NCBI GenBank assembly: GCA_035458585.1
Contig: DATHZN010000040.1
Location: 1 to 40,570 of the forward strand
Source: Marinobacterium_E sp035458585
Lineage (GTDB): Bacteria; Pseudomonadota; Gammaproteobacteria; Pseudomonadales; Balneatricaceae
Length of the DNA: 40,570 nt
Reading direction: 5' to 3'
The translations under genes were made by a program, and so were the position numbers. The notes under the pieces are model-generated. The model had not been told where the DNA came from. It saw nothing but the letters and a program-made list of their open reading frames with translations, and ran no database searches. Positions 23,023 through 32,139 of the stretch are shown piece after piece; the stretch's first letter is position 1, and the number at the start of each line of letters is the position of its first letter.

Positions 23023-24420
23023 ATGAATATGATCAGATCCTTCATAGTCGTCGTGGGTCTGGCACTTAATGCCCAGGCCTGGGCGGCAGAATTGCCAGAC
23101 TTCACTGGTCTGGTGAAGTCGTTGTCACCAGCAGTTGTTAATATTAGTACCATCAAGGAACCTGATGCTCAGGGCGATGATGACCCAATGCGTGGGCCCA
23201 ATGGTGAAGAGATCCCTGAAATTTTCCGGGACTTCTTCCGCGGCTTCCAGGGACCTAATGGTGGTGCTCCCCGAGCTAACCCCCAATCACTCGGGTCCGG
23301 TTTCATTATTTCTGATGATGGCTATGTGCTGACGAACCATCACGTGGTCGATGGTGCCGACAAAGTGGTGGTTCGTTTGAACGATCGTCGCGAACTTGAA
23401 GCGGAAGTGGTCGGTTCGGATCAGCGCTCTGACGTCGCGCTATTAAAAGTCGAAGCAACCGACCTCCCAACACTCGAAGTGGGTAGCTCTGAAGCGTTGG
23501 AAGTGGGTGAGTGGGTTTTAGCGATCGGCAGCCCATTTGGTTTCGACCACAGTGTCACCGCGGGTATCGTGAGCGCTAAAGAGCGTTCATTAGCCGGCGA
23601 CTCGTATGTTCCGTTCATCCAGACAGACGTGGCCATCAACCCGGGCAACTCTGGCGGACCTCTGTTCAACCTGGAGGGTGAGGTGATCGGCATCAACTCA
23701 CAGATCTATACCCGCTCAGGGGGATTTATGGGCCTCTCGTTTGCTATACCAATTGATGTTGCGATGGAGGTGGCTGATCAGCTGCGCGATCAGGGTTATG
23801 TTAAGCGCGGGTGGTTAGGTGTCATCATTCAGGAGGTGACGCGTGATCTGGCGGAATCATTCGGCCTTGATAAGCCTTCTGGTGCACTTGTTGCGCAGGT
23901 GTTGCCGGACAGCCCTGCGCTCGCCGCGGGACTCAAAGAGGGGGACGTTATTATCAGTTTCAATGGACGAGAGATTGGTCTTTCATCAGAACTTCCGTCA
24001 CAGGTAGGTCGTGTTGCGCCGGGTAAGTCGGCTGAAGTCGAAATTTTCCGCAACGGCAAGATGCTAACGCTTGAAGTGGAGATTGGTCTGTTACCGTCTC
24101 AAGAGGAGTTGGCACAGACGGTAGTACCAGATGAGCCCAAAAAGCGGACCAGCTTGGGTCTCAATGTGCGTGACCTAAATGACGAAGATAAAGAACGGTT
24201 TGACGTTTCGACTGGGGTGCTGGTAGAGGGCGTAAACGCCGGTCCGGCCGCGCAAGCCGGTGTTAGCGTTGGGGATATCATCACCACGCTGAATGGCGAA
24301 ACGATCAACTCGGTCAATCAACTGAGCGACCTAGTCTCTGAGTTGCCAAAAGATCGCCCAGTGGCACTGCGTATTATCCGCCGGGGCAGCCCTGTTTATC
24401 TCGCATTGCGGGTGGAATAG
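23023..24420 (+). CDS. mucD: Periplasmic serine protease MucD/DegP
   Basis: 465 residues. Signal peptide residues 1-24 (MNMIRSFIVVVGLALNAQAW). The trypsin-like domain has the triad His107 (TNHHVVDGADK), Asp137 (RSDVALLKVE) and Ser210 (NPGNSGGPLFN). Two PDZ domains follow (GWLGVIIQEVTRDLAESFGL and LGLNVRDLNDEDKERFDVST). The ATG at 23023 has AGAGG about eight bases upstream and starts the signal peptide. It degrades misfolded envelope proteins and ends the sigma-E operon; a terminator follows. Confidence 0.97.
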   Translation: MNMIRSFIVVVGLALNAQAWAAELPDFTGLVKSLSPAVVNISTIKEPDAQGDDDPMRGPNGEEIPEIFRDFFRGFQGPNGGAPRANPQSLGSGFIISDDGYVLTNHHVVDGADKVVVRLNDRRELEAEVVGSDQRSDVALLKVEATDLPTLEVGSSEALEVGEWVLAIGSPFGFDHSVTAGIVSAKERSLAGDSYVPFIQTDVAINPGNSGGPLFNLEGEVIGINSQIYTRSGGFMGLSFAIPIDVAMEVADQLRDQGYVKRGWLGVIIQEVTRDLAESFGLDKPSGALVAQVLPDSPALAAGLKEGDVIISFNGREIGLSSELPSQVGRVAPGKSAEVEIFRNGKMLTLEVEIGLLPSQEELAQTVVPDEPKKRTSLGLNVRDLNDEDKERFDVSTGVLVEGVNAGPAAQAGVSVGDIITTLNGETINSVNQLSDLVSELPKDRPVALRIIRRGSPVYLALRVE

Positions 24421-24435
24421 CGCCTAGCTGGCTTG

Positions 24436-24464
24436 AAGAGGGAGCTCAGGCTCCCTCTTTTCTA
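24436..24464 (+). terminator. Rho-independent terminator after mucD
   Basis: AAGAGGGAGC, loop TCAG, GCTCCCTCTT: a perfect 10-bp stem running into TTCTATC, 15 bases after the mucD stop and 86 bases before lepA. It separates the sigma-E operon from the lepA operon. Confidence 0.85.
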
Positions 24465-24550
24465 TCTATGTGGCCGAAATTCAAGTAAAATCCGGGGCTT
24501 ATTTTTGGCCCTAGTGCCCGTTTTCATCGCATTTTTGAGTAAAAACTATC

Positions 24551-26350
24551 GTGAGTACGCTTGATCATATACGCAACTTCAGCATTATCGCGCACATCGA
24601 TCATGGTAAATCGACCCTTGCCGATCGTATCATTCAGATCTGCGGAGGGCTCTCCGAACGTGAAATGGCCGCGCAGGTGCTGGACTCCATGGATATCGAG
24701 CGTGAGCGCGGTATAACTATCAAGGCCCAGAGCGTCACGCTGAACTACAACGCTAAGAACGGTAAAACCTACCAACTAAATTTCATCGATACGCCGGGGC
24801 ATGTCGATTTCTCTTACGAGGTCTCCCGCTCCCTCTATGCATGCGAAGGTGCGTTGCTGGTGGTTGATGCCGCGCAGGGCGTTGAGGCTCAGTCTGTAGC
24901 GAACTGCTATACCGCTATTGAGCAGGGACTCGAAGTTCTGCCAGTGTTGAATAAAATGGATCTGCCTCAGGCACAGCCTGAGGTGGTTCGTCAGGAAATT
25001 GAAGAGGTGATCGGCATAGATGCCGACGGTGCTATCCCCTGTTCCGCCAAGACGGGCGTGGGTGTTGAGGATGTTCTAGAGGCTCTGATCGACGCCATTC
25101 CAGCTCCTCAGGGGGACTACGATGCTCCTCTGCAAGCGCTGATTATAGACTCTTGGTTTGACAACTACCTTGGGGTTGTCTCTCTTGTTCGTATCGTTCA
25201 AGGGACGCTCAAGCGCAAAGACAAAATAATGGTGAAGTCGACTGGTATCAGCTATCAGGCGGAGATGGTCGGTATCTTCACTCCCAAGCAGACAACTACC
25301 GATATCCTGAGAGCGGGTGAGGTAGGTTTTGTCGTAGCCGGCATCAAGGATATCCATGGTGCCCCCGTAGGCGACACCTTGACTCATGCGAAGACCCCAG
25401 ACGTGCCATCTCTGCCGGGTTTCCAGAAGGTTCAGCCGCAGGTCTATGCTGGCCTGTTCCCGACTAGTTCTGACGACTATGAAGATTTTCGCGATGCGCT
25501 GGATAAGTTGACGCTCAATGATGCATCACTCTTCTTTGAACCGGAAACCTCAGATGCCTTGGGTTTCGGTTTTCGTTGTGGCTTCCTCGGCATGCTACAC
25601 ATGGAGATCATTCAGGAGCGTCTGGAGCGTGAATACGATCTTGACCTCATTACCACAGCACCGACAGTTGTCTACGAAGTTGAGATGAACAATGGTGATG
25701 TGATCTACATTGACAGCCCATCTAAGCTGCCAGACCCCGGTGGCATTCGCGAAATGCGTGAGCCGATTGTGCAGGCCAATATTCTAGTGCCGCAGGAGTA
25801 TCTCGGACAGGTGATAGGGCTGTGTGTAGAGAAACGTGGTACCCAGAAGAATATGTCGTTCGTCGGTAATCAGGTACAGCTCACCTATGAGCTTCCTATG
25901 GCGGAAGTGGTGCTCGATTTCTTCGATCGATTGAAGTCCTGCTCACGCGGATATGCTTCACTGGAGTACAACTTCATTCGCTTTGAAGCGGCTAAACTCG
26001 TGCGTATGGATATTCTTATCAACGGCGAAAAAGTTGATGCGTTGGCGGTCATACTGCATCGTGATAACGCAATGTACAAAGGCCGCCAATTGTGTGAAAA
26101 GATGAAAGATCTGATACCCCGTCAGATGTTCGATGTCGCTATTCAAGCTGCTTTGGGTGGCAAAATTATTGCCCGCACGACAGTTAAAGCGCTGCGCAAG
26201 AACGTGTTGGCGAAGTGTTATGGTGGTGACGTTTCACGTAAGAAGAAACTGCTATCCAAACAGAAAGAGGGTAAAAAACGTATGAAGCAGGTTGGGCGCG
26301 TAGAGATACCCCAAGATGCCTTCCTTGCCGTGCTGAAAGTGGACGACTGA
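24551..26350 (+). CDS. lepA: Translation elongation factor 4 (LepA)
   Basis: 599 residues, full length, a ribosome-associated GTPase. G1 is AHIDHGKSTLADR, G2 region RGITIK, G3 DTPGHVDF, G4 NKMDLP and G5 SAKTG. The family-specific C-terminus includes GGKIIARTTVKALRKNVLAK and YGGDVSRKKKLLSKQKEGKK. The start is GTG at 24551. lepB follows by seven bases, the common lepA-lepB arrangement. Confidence 0.98.
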   Translation: MSTLDHIRNFSIIAHIDHGKSTLADRIIQICGGLSEREMAAQVLDSMDIERERGITIKAQSVTLNYNAKNGKTYQLNFIDTPGHVDFSYEVSRSLYACEGALLVVDAAQGVEAQSVANCYTAIEQGLEVLPVLNKMDLPQAQPEVVRQEIEEVIGIDADGAIPCSAKTGVGVEDVLEALIDAIPAPQGDYDAPLQALIIDSWFDNYLGVVSLVRIVQGTLKRKDKIMVKSTGISYQAEMVGIFTPKQTTTDILRAGEVGFVVAGIKDIHGAPVGDTLTHAKTPDVPSLPGFQKVQPQVYAGLFPTSSDDYEDFRDALDKLTLNDASLFFEPETSDALGFGFRCGFLGMLHMEIIQERLEREYDLDLITTAPTVVYEVEMNNGDVIYIDSPSKLPDPGGIREMREPIVQANILVPQEYLGQVIGLCVEKRGTQKNMSFVGNQVQLTYELPMAEVVLDFFDRLKSCSRGYASLEYNFIRFEAAKLVRMDILINGEKVDALAVILHRDNAMYKGRQLCEKMKDLIPRQMFDVAIQAALGGKIIARTTVKALRKNVLAKCYGGDVSRKKKLLSKQKEGKKRMKQVGRVEIPQDAFLAVLKVDD

Positions 26351-26357
26351 GAATCCT

Positions 26358-27149
26358 ATGAATTTAGATTTTGCGCTGATTCTTGTGCTGGTGACCTTGG
26401 GTACGGGCGTCATTTGGTTACTTGAAAAACTTTGGCTGGCTCCCCGTCGACTGAAGGTGGCGGCAGGTGCGCCGACTGACGAGGCAAGGGCAAAGTTGTT
26501 GCAGCCCAACTCGCTGGTTGAGACAGGCACCTCCGTATTCCCGGTATTAGCTGCGGTTCTGATTTTACGATCATTTCTATACGAACCTTTTCAGATTCCA
26601 TCTGGTTCGATGCTCCCGACGCTCGAGGTGGGGGATTTTATACTCGTTGATAAGTATCACTACGGTCTGCGTACGCCAGTCGGTAATGTTAAGTTTGTTG
26701 ATAATAATGACCCAGCGCGCGGAGACGTGGTTGTATTTAAATATCCAAAAAATCCAAGTATTTACTATATTAAACGTGTCGTCGGTCTTCCGGGCGATGA
26801 GATCGTGTACAAGGATAAGGTGATATACGTTAATGGCGAGCCACAGGCGCAGTCATTGATTGCTCAATTGCCGCCCGCAAAACCTGAGCGACTCTTGGTA
26901 AAAGAGAGCCTGGGCGCCGTGGAACACGAGATCTATCGCGACCTTGACGCCCGCAGTATGCAGGGTGGGTGGGTAGTACCTGAAGGTGAGTACTTTGTGA
27001 TGGGCGACAACCGGGATAATAGTAATGACAGTCGTTACTGGGGGACGGTTCCAGATGAACTGCTCGTTGGTAAAGCGGTAAGCGTTTGGATGCACTGGGC
27101 CAACTGGACCAGTATTCCAGACTTTACAGCAATGCGGGTGATCCAGTAA
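26358..27149 (+). CDS. lepB: Signal peptidase I
   Basis: 263 residues. LepB cleaves signal peptides of exported proteins at the inner membrane. Two N-terminal membrane segments (about 4-24 and 60-75) precede the catalytic domain. Catalytic Ser84 lies in FQIPSGSMLPTLEVGDFILV and Lys139 in YYIKRVVGLPGDEI; the C-terminal box is FVMGDNRDNSNDSRYWG. It sits between lepA and a DUF4845 gene in the same run. Confidence 0.97.
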   Translation: MNLDFALILVLVTLGTGVIWLLEKLWLAPRRLKVAAGAPTDEARAKLLQPNSLVETGTSVFPVLAAVLILRSFLYEPFQIPSGSMLPTLEVGDFILVDKYHYGLRTPVGNVKFVDNNDPARGDVVVFKYPKNPSIYYIKRVVGLPGDEIVYKDKVIYVNGEPQAQSLIAQLPPAKPERLLVKESLGAVEHEIYRDLDARSMQGGWVVPEGEYFVMGDNRDNSNDSRYWGTVPDELLVGKAVSVWMHWANWTSIPDFTAMRVIQ

Positions 27150-27169
27150 CGCGAGTCCAAGGAGCTAAT

Positions 27170-27562
27170 ATGCACTCACTGGGTCGCCAACGCGGTATCA
27201 GTTTTTTCAACCTTCTGATTGTTCTTTTGGTTGGAGGGATCTTCTTCGCTGTCGGGTTTAAGCTGTTTACTCCCTATGCGGACCATGAAACCTTCAAGTC
27301 GATTCTCGAGTCAATTACCCAGGATAGAGAGGAGATGAAAAAGGACCTGAGTACAATCAGACGAGATATTGACCGTCGTTTCACGATCAACCAGGTGCGA
27401 CTGCCCAAATACGCTCCTGATGGTGAGACCCCCTCTCTGCTTATTAAACAGAAAGAGAGCGAGGTGTTCTTTACGCTCGACTATGAGATTCGCGTGCCGA
27501 TGTTCTACAACGTTGATGCCGTGGTGAAATTTAAAGAAGAATACGTAGCAACAAAACCTTGA
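27170..27562 (+). CDS. DUF4845 membrane-anchored protein
   Basis: 130 residues with one N-terminal membrane segment (FFNLLIVLLVGGIFFAVGFK) after RQRGIS, resembling a pilin-like leader. The rest is periplasmic (TFKSILESITQDREEMKKDL, DYEIRVPMFYNVDAVVKFKE). This is the DUF4845 family found between lepB and rnc in Pseudomonas and relatives; its role is unknown. The ATG at 27170 has GGAG six bases upstream, which decides against an upstream in-frame ATG inside lepB. Its stop overlaps the rnc start. Confidence 0.85.
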   Translation: MHSLGRQRGISFFNLLIVLLVGGIFFAVGFKLFTPYADHETFKSILESITQDREEMKKDLSTIRRDIDRRFTINQVRLPKYAPDGETPSLLIKQKESEVFFTLDYEIRVPMFYNVDAVVKFKEEYVATKP

Positions 27563-28248
27563 TTCGACCTGTAAAAGAGCTTATCCCCAAACTTGGCTAT
27601 GGCTACCAAGATGAGTCACTGCTTGAACTGGCACTGACCCATCGCAGCTGTGGCAAGCACAACAACGAACGTCTGGAATTTCTCGGTGACTCCATTCTGA
27701 ACTTCGTGATTGCCGAGGCACTCTTCGATCAGTTTCCCAAAGCACGAGAAGGCGAGCTGAGCCGTCTGAGAGCCCGTCTGGTGAAGGGTGAGACGCTGGC
27801 TGAAATTGCACGCGAATTGGGTCTCGGTGATTTTCTGCGGCTTGGCTCTGGCGAGCTAAAGTCGGGAGGGTTTCGTCGCGACTCTATCTTGGCTGATGCA
27901 GTCGAGGCGATCATTGGATCTATACATCTTGATGCGGGGGCTGAAGCGTCCAAGGCTTTTGTCAGGCAGCTCTACTTCAGTCGTCTTGATGGGCTGGATA
28001 TGGAAGAGACGCTGAAGGACTCCAAAACACGGCTGCAAGAACACTTGCAGTCTCGGCGGCAGGCGTTACCAGCCTATGAGCTCGAGCGTGTCGAAGGTGA
28101 AGCGCATGACCAGACTTTCCATATCCGTTGCGAAGTATCACTCCTAAGTGAACCTACCCATGGCATAGGCACTAGCCGTCGCCAAGCCGAGCAGGAGGCT
28201 GCTCGTTCTGCGCTGGTAGCGCTTGGTCTTAATAAGAAACGCGCATAA
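27559..28248 (+). CDS. rnc: Ribonuclease III
   Basis: 229 residues. RNase III cuts double-stranded RNA in rRNA and mRNA processing. The signature ERLEFLGDSILNFVIAEAL and the second catalytic region DSILADAVEAIIGSIHLDAG are present, then the dsRNA-binding domain (TRLQEHLQSRRQALPAYELE, AEQEAARSALVALG). The start is TTG at 27559, overlapping the DUF4845 stop in TTGA. era follows in 17 bases; the rnc-era-recO order is standard. Confidence 0.97.
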   Translation: MIRPVKELIPKLGYGYQDESLLELALTHRSCGKHNNERLEFLGDSILNFVIAEALFDQFPKAREGELSRLRARLVKGETLAEIARELGLGDFLRLGSGELKSGGFRRDSILADAVEAIIGSIHLDAGAEASKAFVRQLYFSRLDGLDMEETLKDSKTRLQEHLQSRRQALPAYELERVEGEAHDQTFHIRCEVSLLSEPTHGIGTSRRQAEQEAARSALVALGLNKKRA

Positions 28249-28265
28249 GGGACCGGGAAAATTCG

Positions 28266-29159
28266 ATGAGTCATTGTGGATATGTAGCCCTTGTAGGGCG
28301 CCCAAACGTGGGCAAGAGTACGCTACTGAACCGTATTCTGGGCCAGAAACTCAGCATCACGTCGCGTAAACCCCAGACCACCCGTCATCAGATTCTTGGC
28401 ATTAAAACTGAGGACGATCTGCAGGTTATCTACGTCGACACCCCAGGGTTGCACAATGACTCAAAAGGTAACGCACTGAACCGCTACATGAATAAAGCGG
28501 CAAGCGAGGCTTTGCGCCATGTGGACGTGGTCGTGTTTTTGGTTGATCGGACAGCCTGGACTGACGAGGACGAGATTGTACTGGAGAAGCTCCAGCACGC
28601 TCGTTGTCCGGTGGTGTTGGCGGTTAACAAGGTTGACCTGTTGAAAGACAAAGAGGCGCTTCTTCCCTGGATAGAGCAACTCAGCAGCAAACGTAGCTTC
28701 GACGAGATCGTGCCGATATCGGCGGAAAAGGGGCACAACGTAGAGAAGCTCGAGTCGGTTGTCGCCCGGCATATGCCCGAGGGCGATCACTTTTACCCTG
28801 ACGACCAAATAACTGATCGGAGCTCACGCTTCGTTGCCGCTGAATTGGTGAGGGAAAAACTGATGCGTAATCTCGGAGATGAGGTTCCCTACGGTACGAC
28901 TGTTGAAATTGAAGAGTTCGCTCAAGATGAGCGCGGCTTGCTCACCATCAGTGCGCTGATACTGGTGGAGCGGGATGGCCAGAAACGTATTGTCATCGGA
29001 GAGAAAGGTGAGCGCATCAAGATTATTGGCCGTGATGCCCGCTTAGATATGGAGCGCATGTTTGACTCAAAAGTGATGCTCAACTTGTGGGTCAAGGTCA
29101 AACGTGGCTGGGCGGATAACGAACGTGCGCTGGCCAGTTTAGGTTATAAGCACGACTAA
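28266..29159 (+). CDS. era: GTPase Era
   Basis: 297 residues. Era binds 16S rRNA and helps 30S subunit maturation. GTPase motifs are GRPNVGKSTLLN, the switch TTRHQILG, DTPGLH and NKVD, then SAEKG. The C-terminal KH domain includes KRIVIGEKGERIKIIGRDAR. Start ATG at 28266; recO starts two bases after the stop. Confidence 0.98.
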   Translation: MSHCGYVALVGRPNVGKSTLLNRILGQKLSITSRKPQTTRHQILGIKTEDDLQVIYVDTPGLHNDSKGNALNRYMNKAASEALRHVDVVVFLVDRTAWTDEDEIVLEKLQHARCPVVLAVNKVDLLKDKEALLPWIEQLSSKRSFDEIVPISAEKGHNVEKLESVVARHMPEGDHFYPDDQITDRSSRFVAAELVREKLMRNLGDEVPYGTTVEIEEFAQDERGLLTISALILVERDGQKRIVIGEKGERIKIIGRDARLDMERMFDSKVMLNLWVKVKRGWADNERALASLGYKHD

Positions 29160-29161
29160 TC

Positions 29162-29866
29162 ATGCAACCGCAGGATCAGCAGCACGCCGCCTTTGTGTTG
29201 CACTCGCGACCTTACCGCGAGACGAGTCTGCTGGTAGATCTCTTTGTTGCCGAACAGGGTCGCCTCTCTGTTGTTGCCCGCGGAGCACGCCGTCCAGGTT
29301 CCTCCTTGCGCCAGGCGTTACAACCCTTTAATCAACTTTCCATCCGCTTTCGAGGGCGTGACGAGCTTAAGACGCTGCTCGGTGCCGAGATAGCTGAACA
29401 CCTTCCGGCGTTGCAGGGGCGGTCACTGCTATGCGGTCTCTACGCCAATGAGCTGTTACAGCGCTTGCTGCAGCCGCTCGAAGCGATGCCGCGGCTGTTC
29501 CTTTTTTATCGTTATCTGTTAAATGAGCTGATCAGTTGCGAGGATCTGGAGGGGGCTCTGCGCACCTTCGAACATCAGTTGTTAAAGGAACTGGGTGTCT
29601 GGGATGATCTAAATCTGCTCAATGAGCCCTATTACCAGTACAACGAAGAGCAAGGCTGGGTCGCGCTGCTCGAACCTCAGGCGCGCTGTTACTCCCTGGC
29701 CTGGCTGCGGGAAATCGAGGCGGACCGATACATCGACGCCAACGTGCGCAAAGCAGCCAAGCACCTCATGCGAACTAAATTGAACCGACTGCTGGGCGAT
29801 AAGCCTTTGCGCTCTCGTGCTCTGTTTGAGCGGCGAGAGAAACCTCAAAACTTGCCAAAAATTTAG
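29162..29866 (+). CDS. recO: DNA repair protein RecO
   Basis: 234 residues. RecO loads RecA onto SSB-coated DNA with RecR. The N-terminal OB-fold (AAFVLHSRPYRETSLLVDLF, GRLSVVARGARRPGSSL) and the helical C-terminal part (LYANELLQRLLQPLEAMPRL, RTFEHQLLKELGVWDDL) match the family. The zinc cysteines of some RecO proteins are not evident, as in many gammaproteobacteria. It lies between era and pdxJ. Confidence 0.95.
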   Translation: MQPQDQQHAAFVLHSRPYRETSLLVDLFVAEQGRLSVVARGARRPGSSLRQALQPFNQLSIRFRGRDELKTLLGAEIAEHLPALQGRSLLCGLYANELLQRLLQPLEAMPRLFLFYRYLLNELISCEDLEGALRTFEHQLLKELGVWDDLNLLNEPYYQYNEEQGWVALLEPQARCYSLAWLREIEADRYIDANVRKAAKHLMRTKLNRLLGDKPLRSRALFERREKPQNLPKI

Positions 29867-29875
29867 GAGTGCAAA

Positions 29876-30646
29876 GTGAATTATCCAAACCGTCTGCTTC
29901 TCGGCGTTAACATAGACCATGTGGCGACACTGCGTCAGGCACGTGGGACCCGTTATCCCGATCCTGTTTTTGCAGCGACAGTTGCCGAACATGCGGGTGC
30001 CGACGGGATTACGGTGCACCTTCGCGAAGATCGACGCCATATTCAGGACAGAGATATTCGTGTTTTGGCTGAGACTCTGCAGACACGCATGAACTTTGAG
30101 ATGGCCGTGACGGATGAAATGCTGAGCTTTGCTGAACAGATCAAACCGGCGCACGCTTGTCTGGTTCCAGAAAAGCGCGAAGAGCTTACCACTGAGGGTG
30201 GTCTTGATGTGCTGGGACATAAAGCGAGTGTGGCGGCTGCTTGTAAGCGTTTGAGTAAGGTTGGGGTCGAAGTTTCACTGTTTATTGACCCGGACCCAAC
30301 GCAGATTGATGCAGCAATTGACTGTGGGGCTCCCGTAATTGAGCTGCATACCGGAGCATATGCCGATACTGAAGGGGAGGAGCAGGCGACTGAGCTGCAA
30401 CGTATACGCTCTGCTTGTGAATATGCCTTCAGTCGAGGTTTGATTGTGAATGCCGGACATGGTCTGCACTACCATAATGTAGAACCGGTTGCTGAGATTC
30501 CGCAGTTGCATGAGCTCAACATCGGGCATGGCATCATAGCCCGCGCGATCTTTGTTGGTTTGGATCAGGCTATTCGTGAAATGGCACAGCTTATGGCCAG
30601 CGCGTCCGCGAGAGTCGAAGCTGAGCGTCTGCGGATACGCGCGTGA
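29876..30646 (+). CDS. pdxJ: Pyridoxine 5'-phosphate synthase
   Basis: 256 residues. PdxJ condenses deoxyxylulose phosphate and aminoacetone phosphate to pyridoxine phosphate. Signatures are LLLGVNIDHVATLRQARGTR, GADGITVHLREDRRHIQDRD, NFEMAVTDEML, SLFIDPDP, VIELHTGAYA and NAGHGLHYHNV, LNIGHGIIARA. The start is GTG at 29876 with AGGAG six bases upstream. acpS overlaps its stop. Confidence 0.98.
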   Translation: MNYPNRLLLGVNIDHVATLRQARGTRYPDPVFAATVAEHAGADGITVHLREDRRHIQDRDIRVLAETLQTRMNFEMAVTDEMLSFAEQIKPAHACLVPEKREELTTEGGLDVLGHKASVAAACKRLSKVGVEVSLFIDPDPTQIDAAIDCGAPVIELHTGAYADTEGEEQATELQRIRSACEYAFSRGLIVNAGHGLHYHNVEPVAEIPQLHELNIGHGIIARAIFVGLDQAIREMAQLMASASARVEAERLRIRA

Positions 30647-31020
30647 TTGTCGGTATAGGCATAGATATTGTCTCTATCTCGCGGATTGAGAAAGCTCTGG
30701 AGCGAACGCCAAAATTGGCTGAACGAGTGCTGACGCCCCTGGAGTTTCAGGAGTGGCAGCAGAGCCAACAACCCGCCCGCTTCCTGGCAAAGCGGTTTGC
30801 CGCTAAAGAGGCTGCTGTGAAAGCTCTGGGTACCGGAATTGGTCGGGGTGTTGGCTGGCAGCAATTGGAGATCAGTAAGAGTGATCTTGGTCGGCCATTG
30901 ATCAGCCTGAGTGGTGCTGCTGCAGATATAGCTGAGACCCTTGGTGCCCTGTTCTGGCACCTAAGCTACAGCGACGAAGTGGATTACGTAGTGGCTCAGG
31001 TGATTGCCGAATCCCGATAA
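30643..31020 (+). CDS. acpS: Holo-[acyl-carrier-protein] synthase
   Basis: 125 residues. AcpS transfers phosphopantetheine to acyl carrier protein. Motifs GIGIDIVSISRIEKAL near the N-terminus and RFAAKEAAVKALGTGIGRGV carry the magnesium and CoA ligands. The start is GTG at 30643 overlapping the pdxJ stop in GTGA; pdxJ-acpS coupling is standard. It ends the run that starts at lepA; 85 bases then separate it from cysM. Confidence 0.96.
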   Translation: MIVGIGIDIVSISRIEKALERTPKLAERVLTPLEFQEWQQSQQPARFLAKRFAAKEAAVKALGTGIGRGVGWQQLEISKSDLGRPLISLSGAAADIAETLGALFWHLSYSDEVDYVVAQVIAESR

Positions 31021-31105
31021 GAAAAGGGCGTTATTCAGAGCCTCGTCAGTGTTATAGTATTACCCTTCTATTAAATCGTTTTTTTATATCGCAAGGCCTT
31101 TATTA

Positions 31106-32002
31106 ATGAGCCACACCTACCCGACTATCGCTGATTTTGTCGGCGAAACCCCTCTTGTAAGGCTACAACGCATAAGTGCACCCAACGGCAACACTATACT
31201 GTGCAAACTAGAGGGTAATAACCCTGCCGGGTCGGTGAAGGACCGACCCGCATTGAGTATGATCACCCTAGCTGAGGAGCGGGGAGAGATCCATCCAGGT
31301 GACACATTAATAGAGGCGACATCGGGCAACACAGGCATTGCGCTGGCAATGGCTGCAGCCATTAAAGGCTACAAAATGAAGCTGATCATGCCCAACAACA
31401 TGAGCGCTGAACGTAAGGCTTCGATGAGTGCTTATGGTGCTGAGTTGATTGAGGTCACCAAAGAAGAGGGGATGGAAGGTGCTCGCGACCTCGCTCAGGC
31501 GATGCAAGCAGCTGGTGAGGGCAAGGTGCTAGATCAGTTTTCAAATCCTGATAATCCGATGGCTCACTACAAGGGTACTGGTCCTGAAGTTTGGCGTCAG
31601 ACTGGGGGCGAGGTTACTCATTTCGTCAGCTCAATGGGGACCACAGGTACAATCATGGGTGTGTCTCACTACCTCAAAGAGGTTAATCCTGAGATACAGA
31701 TCGTTGGCTTGCAGCCCCTTGAGGGATCATCGATTCCGGGTATCCGTCGCTGGCCAGATGCTTACCTGCCAAAAATCTTTGAGCGCCCGCGCGTCGATCG
31801 AGTGATGGACGTGAGCCAGCAGGAGGCCGAGGTGATGATGCGGCGTCTCGCTCGCGAAGAGGGTATTTTCTGCGGCGTCTCATCAGGCGGTTCGGTAGCA
31901 GGTGCACTCCGACTAGCGCAAGAAGTCGAGAACGCTGTGATTGTTTGCATTATCTGTGATCGTGGTGATCGCTATCTCTCGACCGGGGTTTTCAACTCCT
32001 AG
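31106..32002 (+). CDS. cysM: Cysteine synthase B
   Basis: 298 residues. A PLP enzyme making cysteine (or S-sulfocysteine) from O-acetylserine. The PLP lysine is Lys45 in NNPAGSVKDRPAL, with the substrate loop EATSGNTGIALAMAA, the phosphate loop SSMGTTGTIMGVSHYL and the pyridine-side SSGGSVAGAL. It is followed at 137 bases by relA. The PLP biosynthesis gene pdxJ is two genes upstream. In Pseudomonas an rRNA methyltransferase gene (rlmD) lies between cysM and relA; it is absent here. Confidence 0.95.
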   Translation: MSHTYPTIADFVGETPLVRLQRISAPNGNTILCKLEGNNPAGSVKDRPALSMITLAEERGEIHPGDTLIEATSGNTGIALAMAAAIKGYKMKLIMPNNMSAERKASMSAYGAELIEVTKEEGMEGARDLAQAMQAAGEGKVLDQFSNPDNPMAHYKGTGPEVWRQTGGEVTHFVSSMGTTGTIMGVSHYLKEVNPEIQIVGLQPLEGSSIPGIRRWPDAYLPKIFERPRVDRVMDVSQQEAEVMMRRLAREEGIFCGVSSGGSVAGALRLAQEVENAVIVCIICDRGDRYLSTGVFNS

Positions 32003-32108
32003 AGAGGTCGACCCCTAAACGGCGGTCATATTTGCCGTATCCTTGCTTCATCTTTAAACTGGGTGGCGCGAGTTTCGAGATACCCCGGGTTGTGTTGTAT
32101 TGGGGCAG

Positions 32109-32124
32109 ATGCCTGAAAAGGCAT
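32109..32124 (+). promoter_or_regulatory. Small hairpin just upstream of the relA start
   Basis: ATGCCT, loop GAAA (GNRA type), AGGCAT, ending 15 bases before the relA ATG and just before the GGAG at 32125-32128, the likeliest ribosome-site candidate. It may tune relA translation; the short stem makes this tentative. Confidence 0.35.
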
Positions 32125-32139
32125 GGAGTACACAGGTTT

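Noticed and set aside
32032..32139. 36-residue N-terminal extension of RelA
   Set aside because: It has no similarity to RelA N-termini and no ribosome site; it runs through the leader hairpin.
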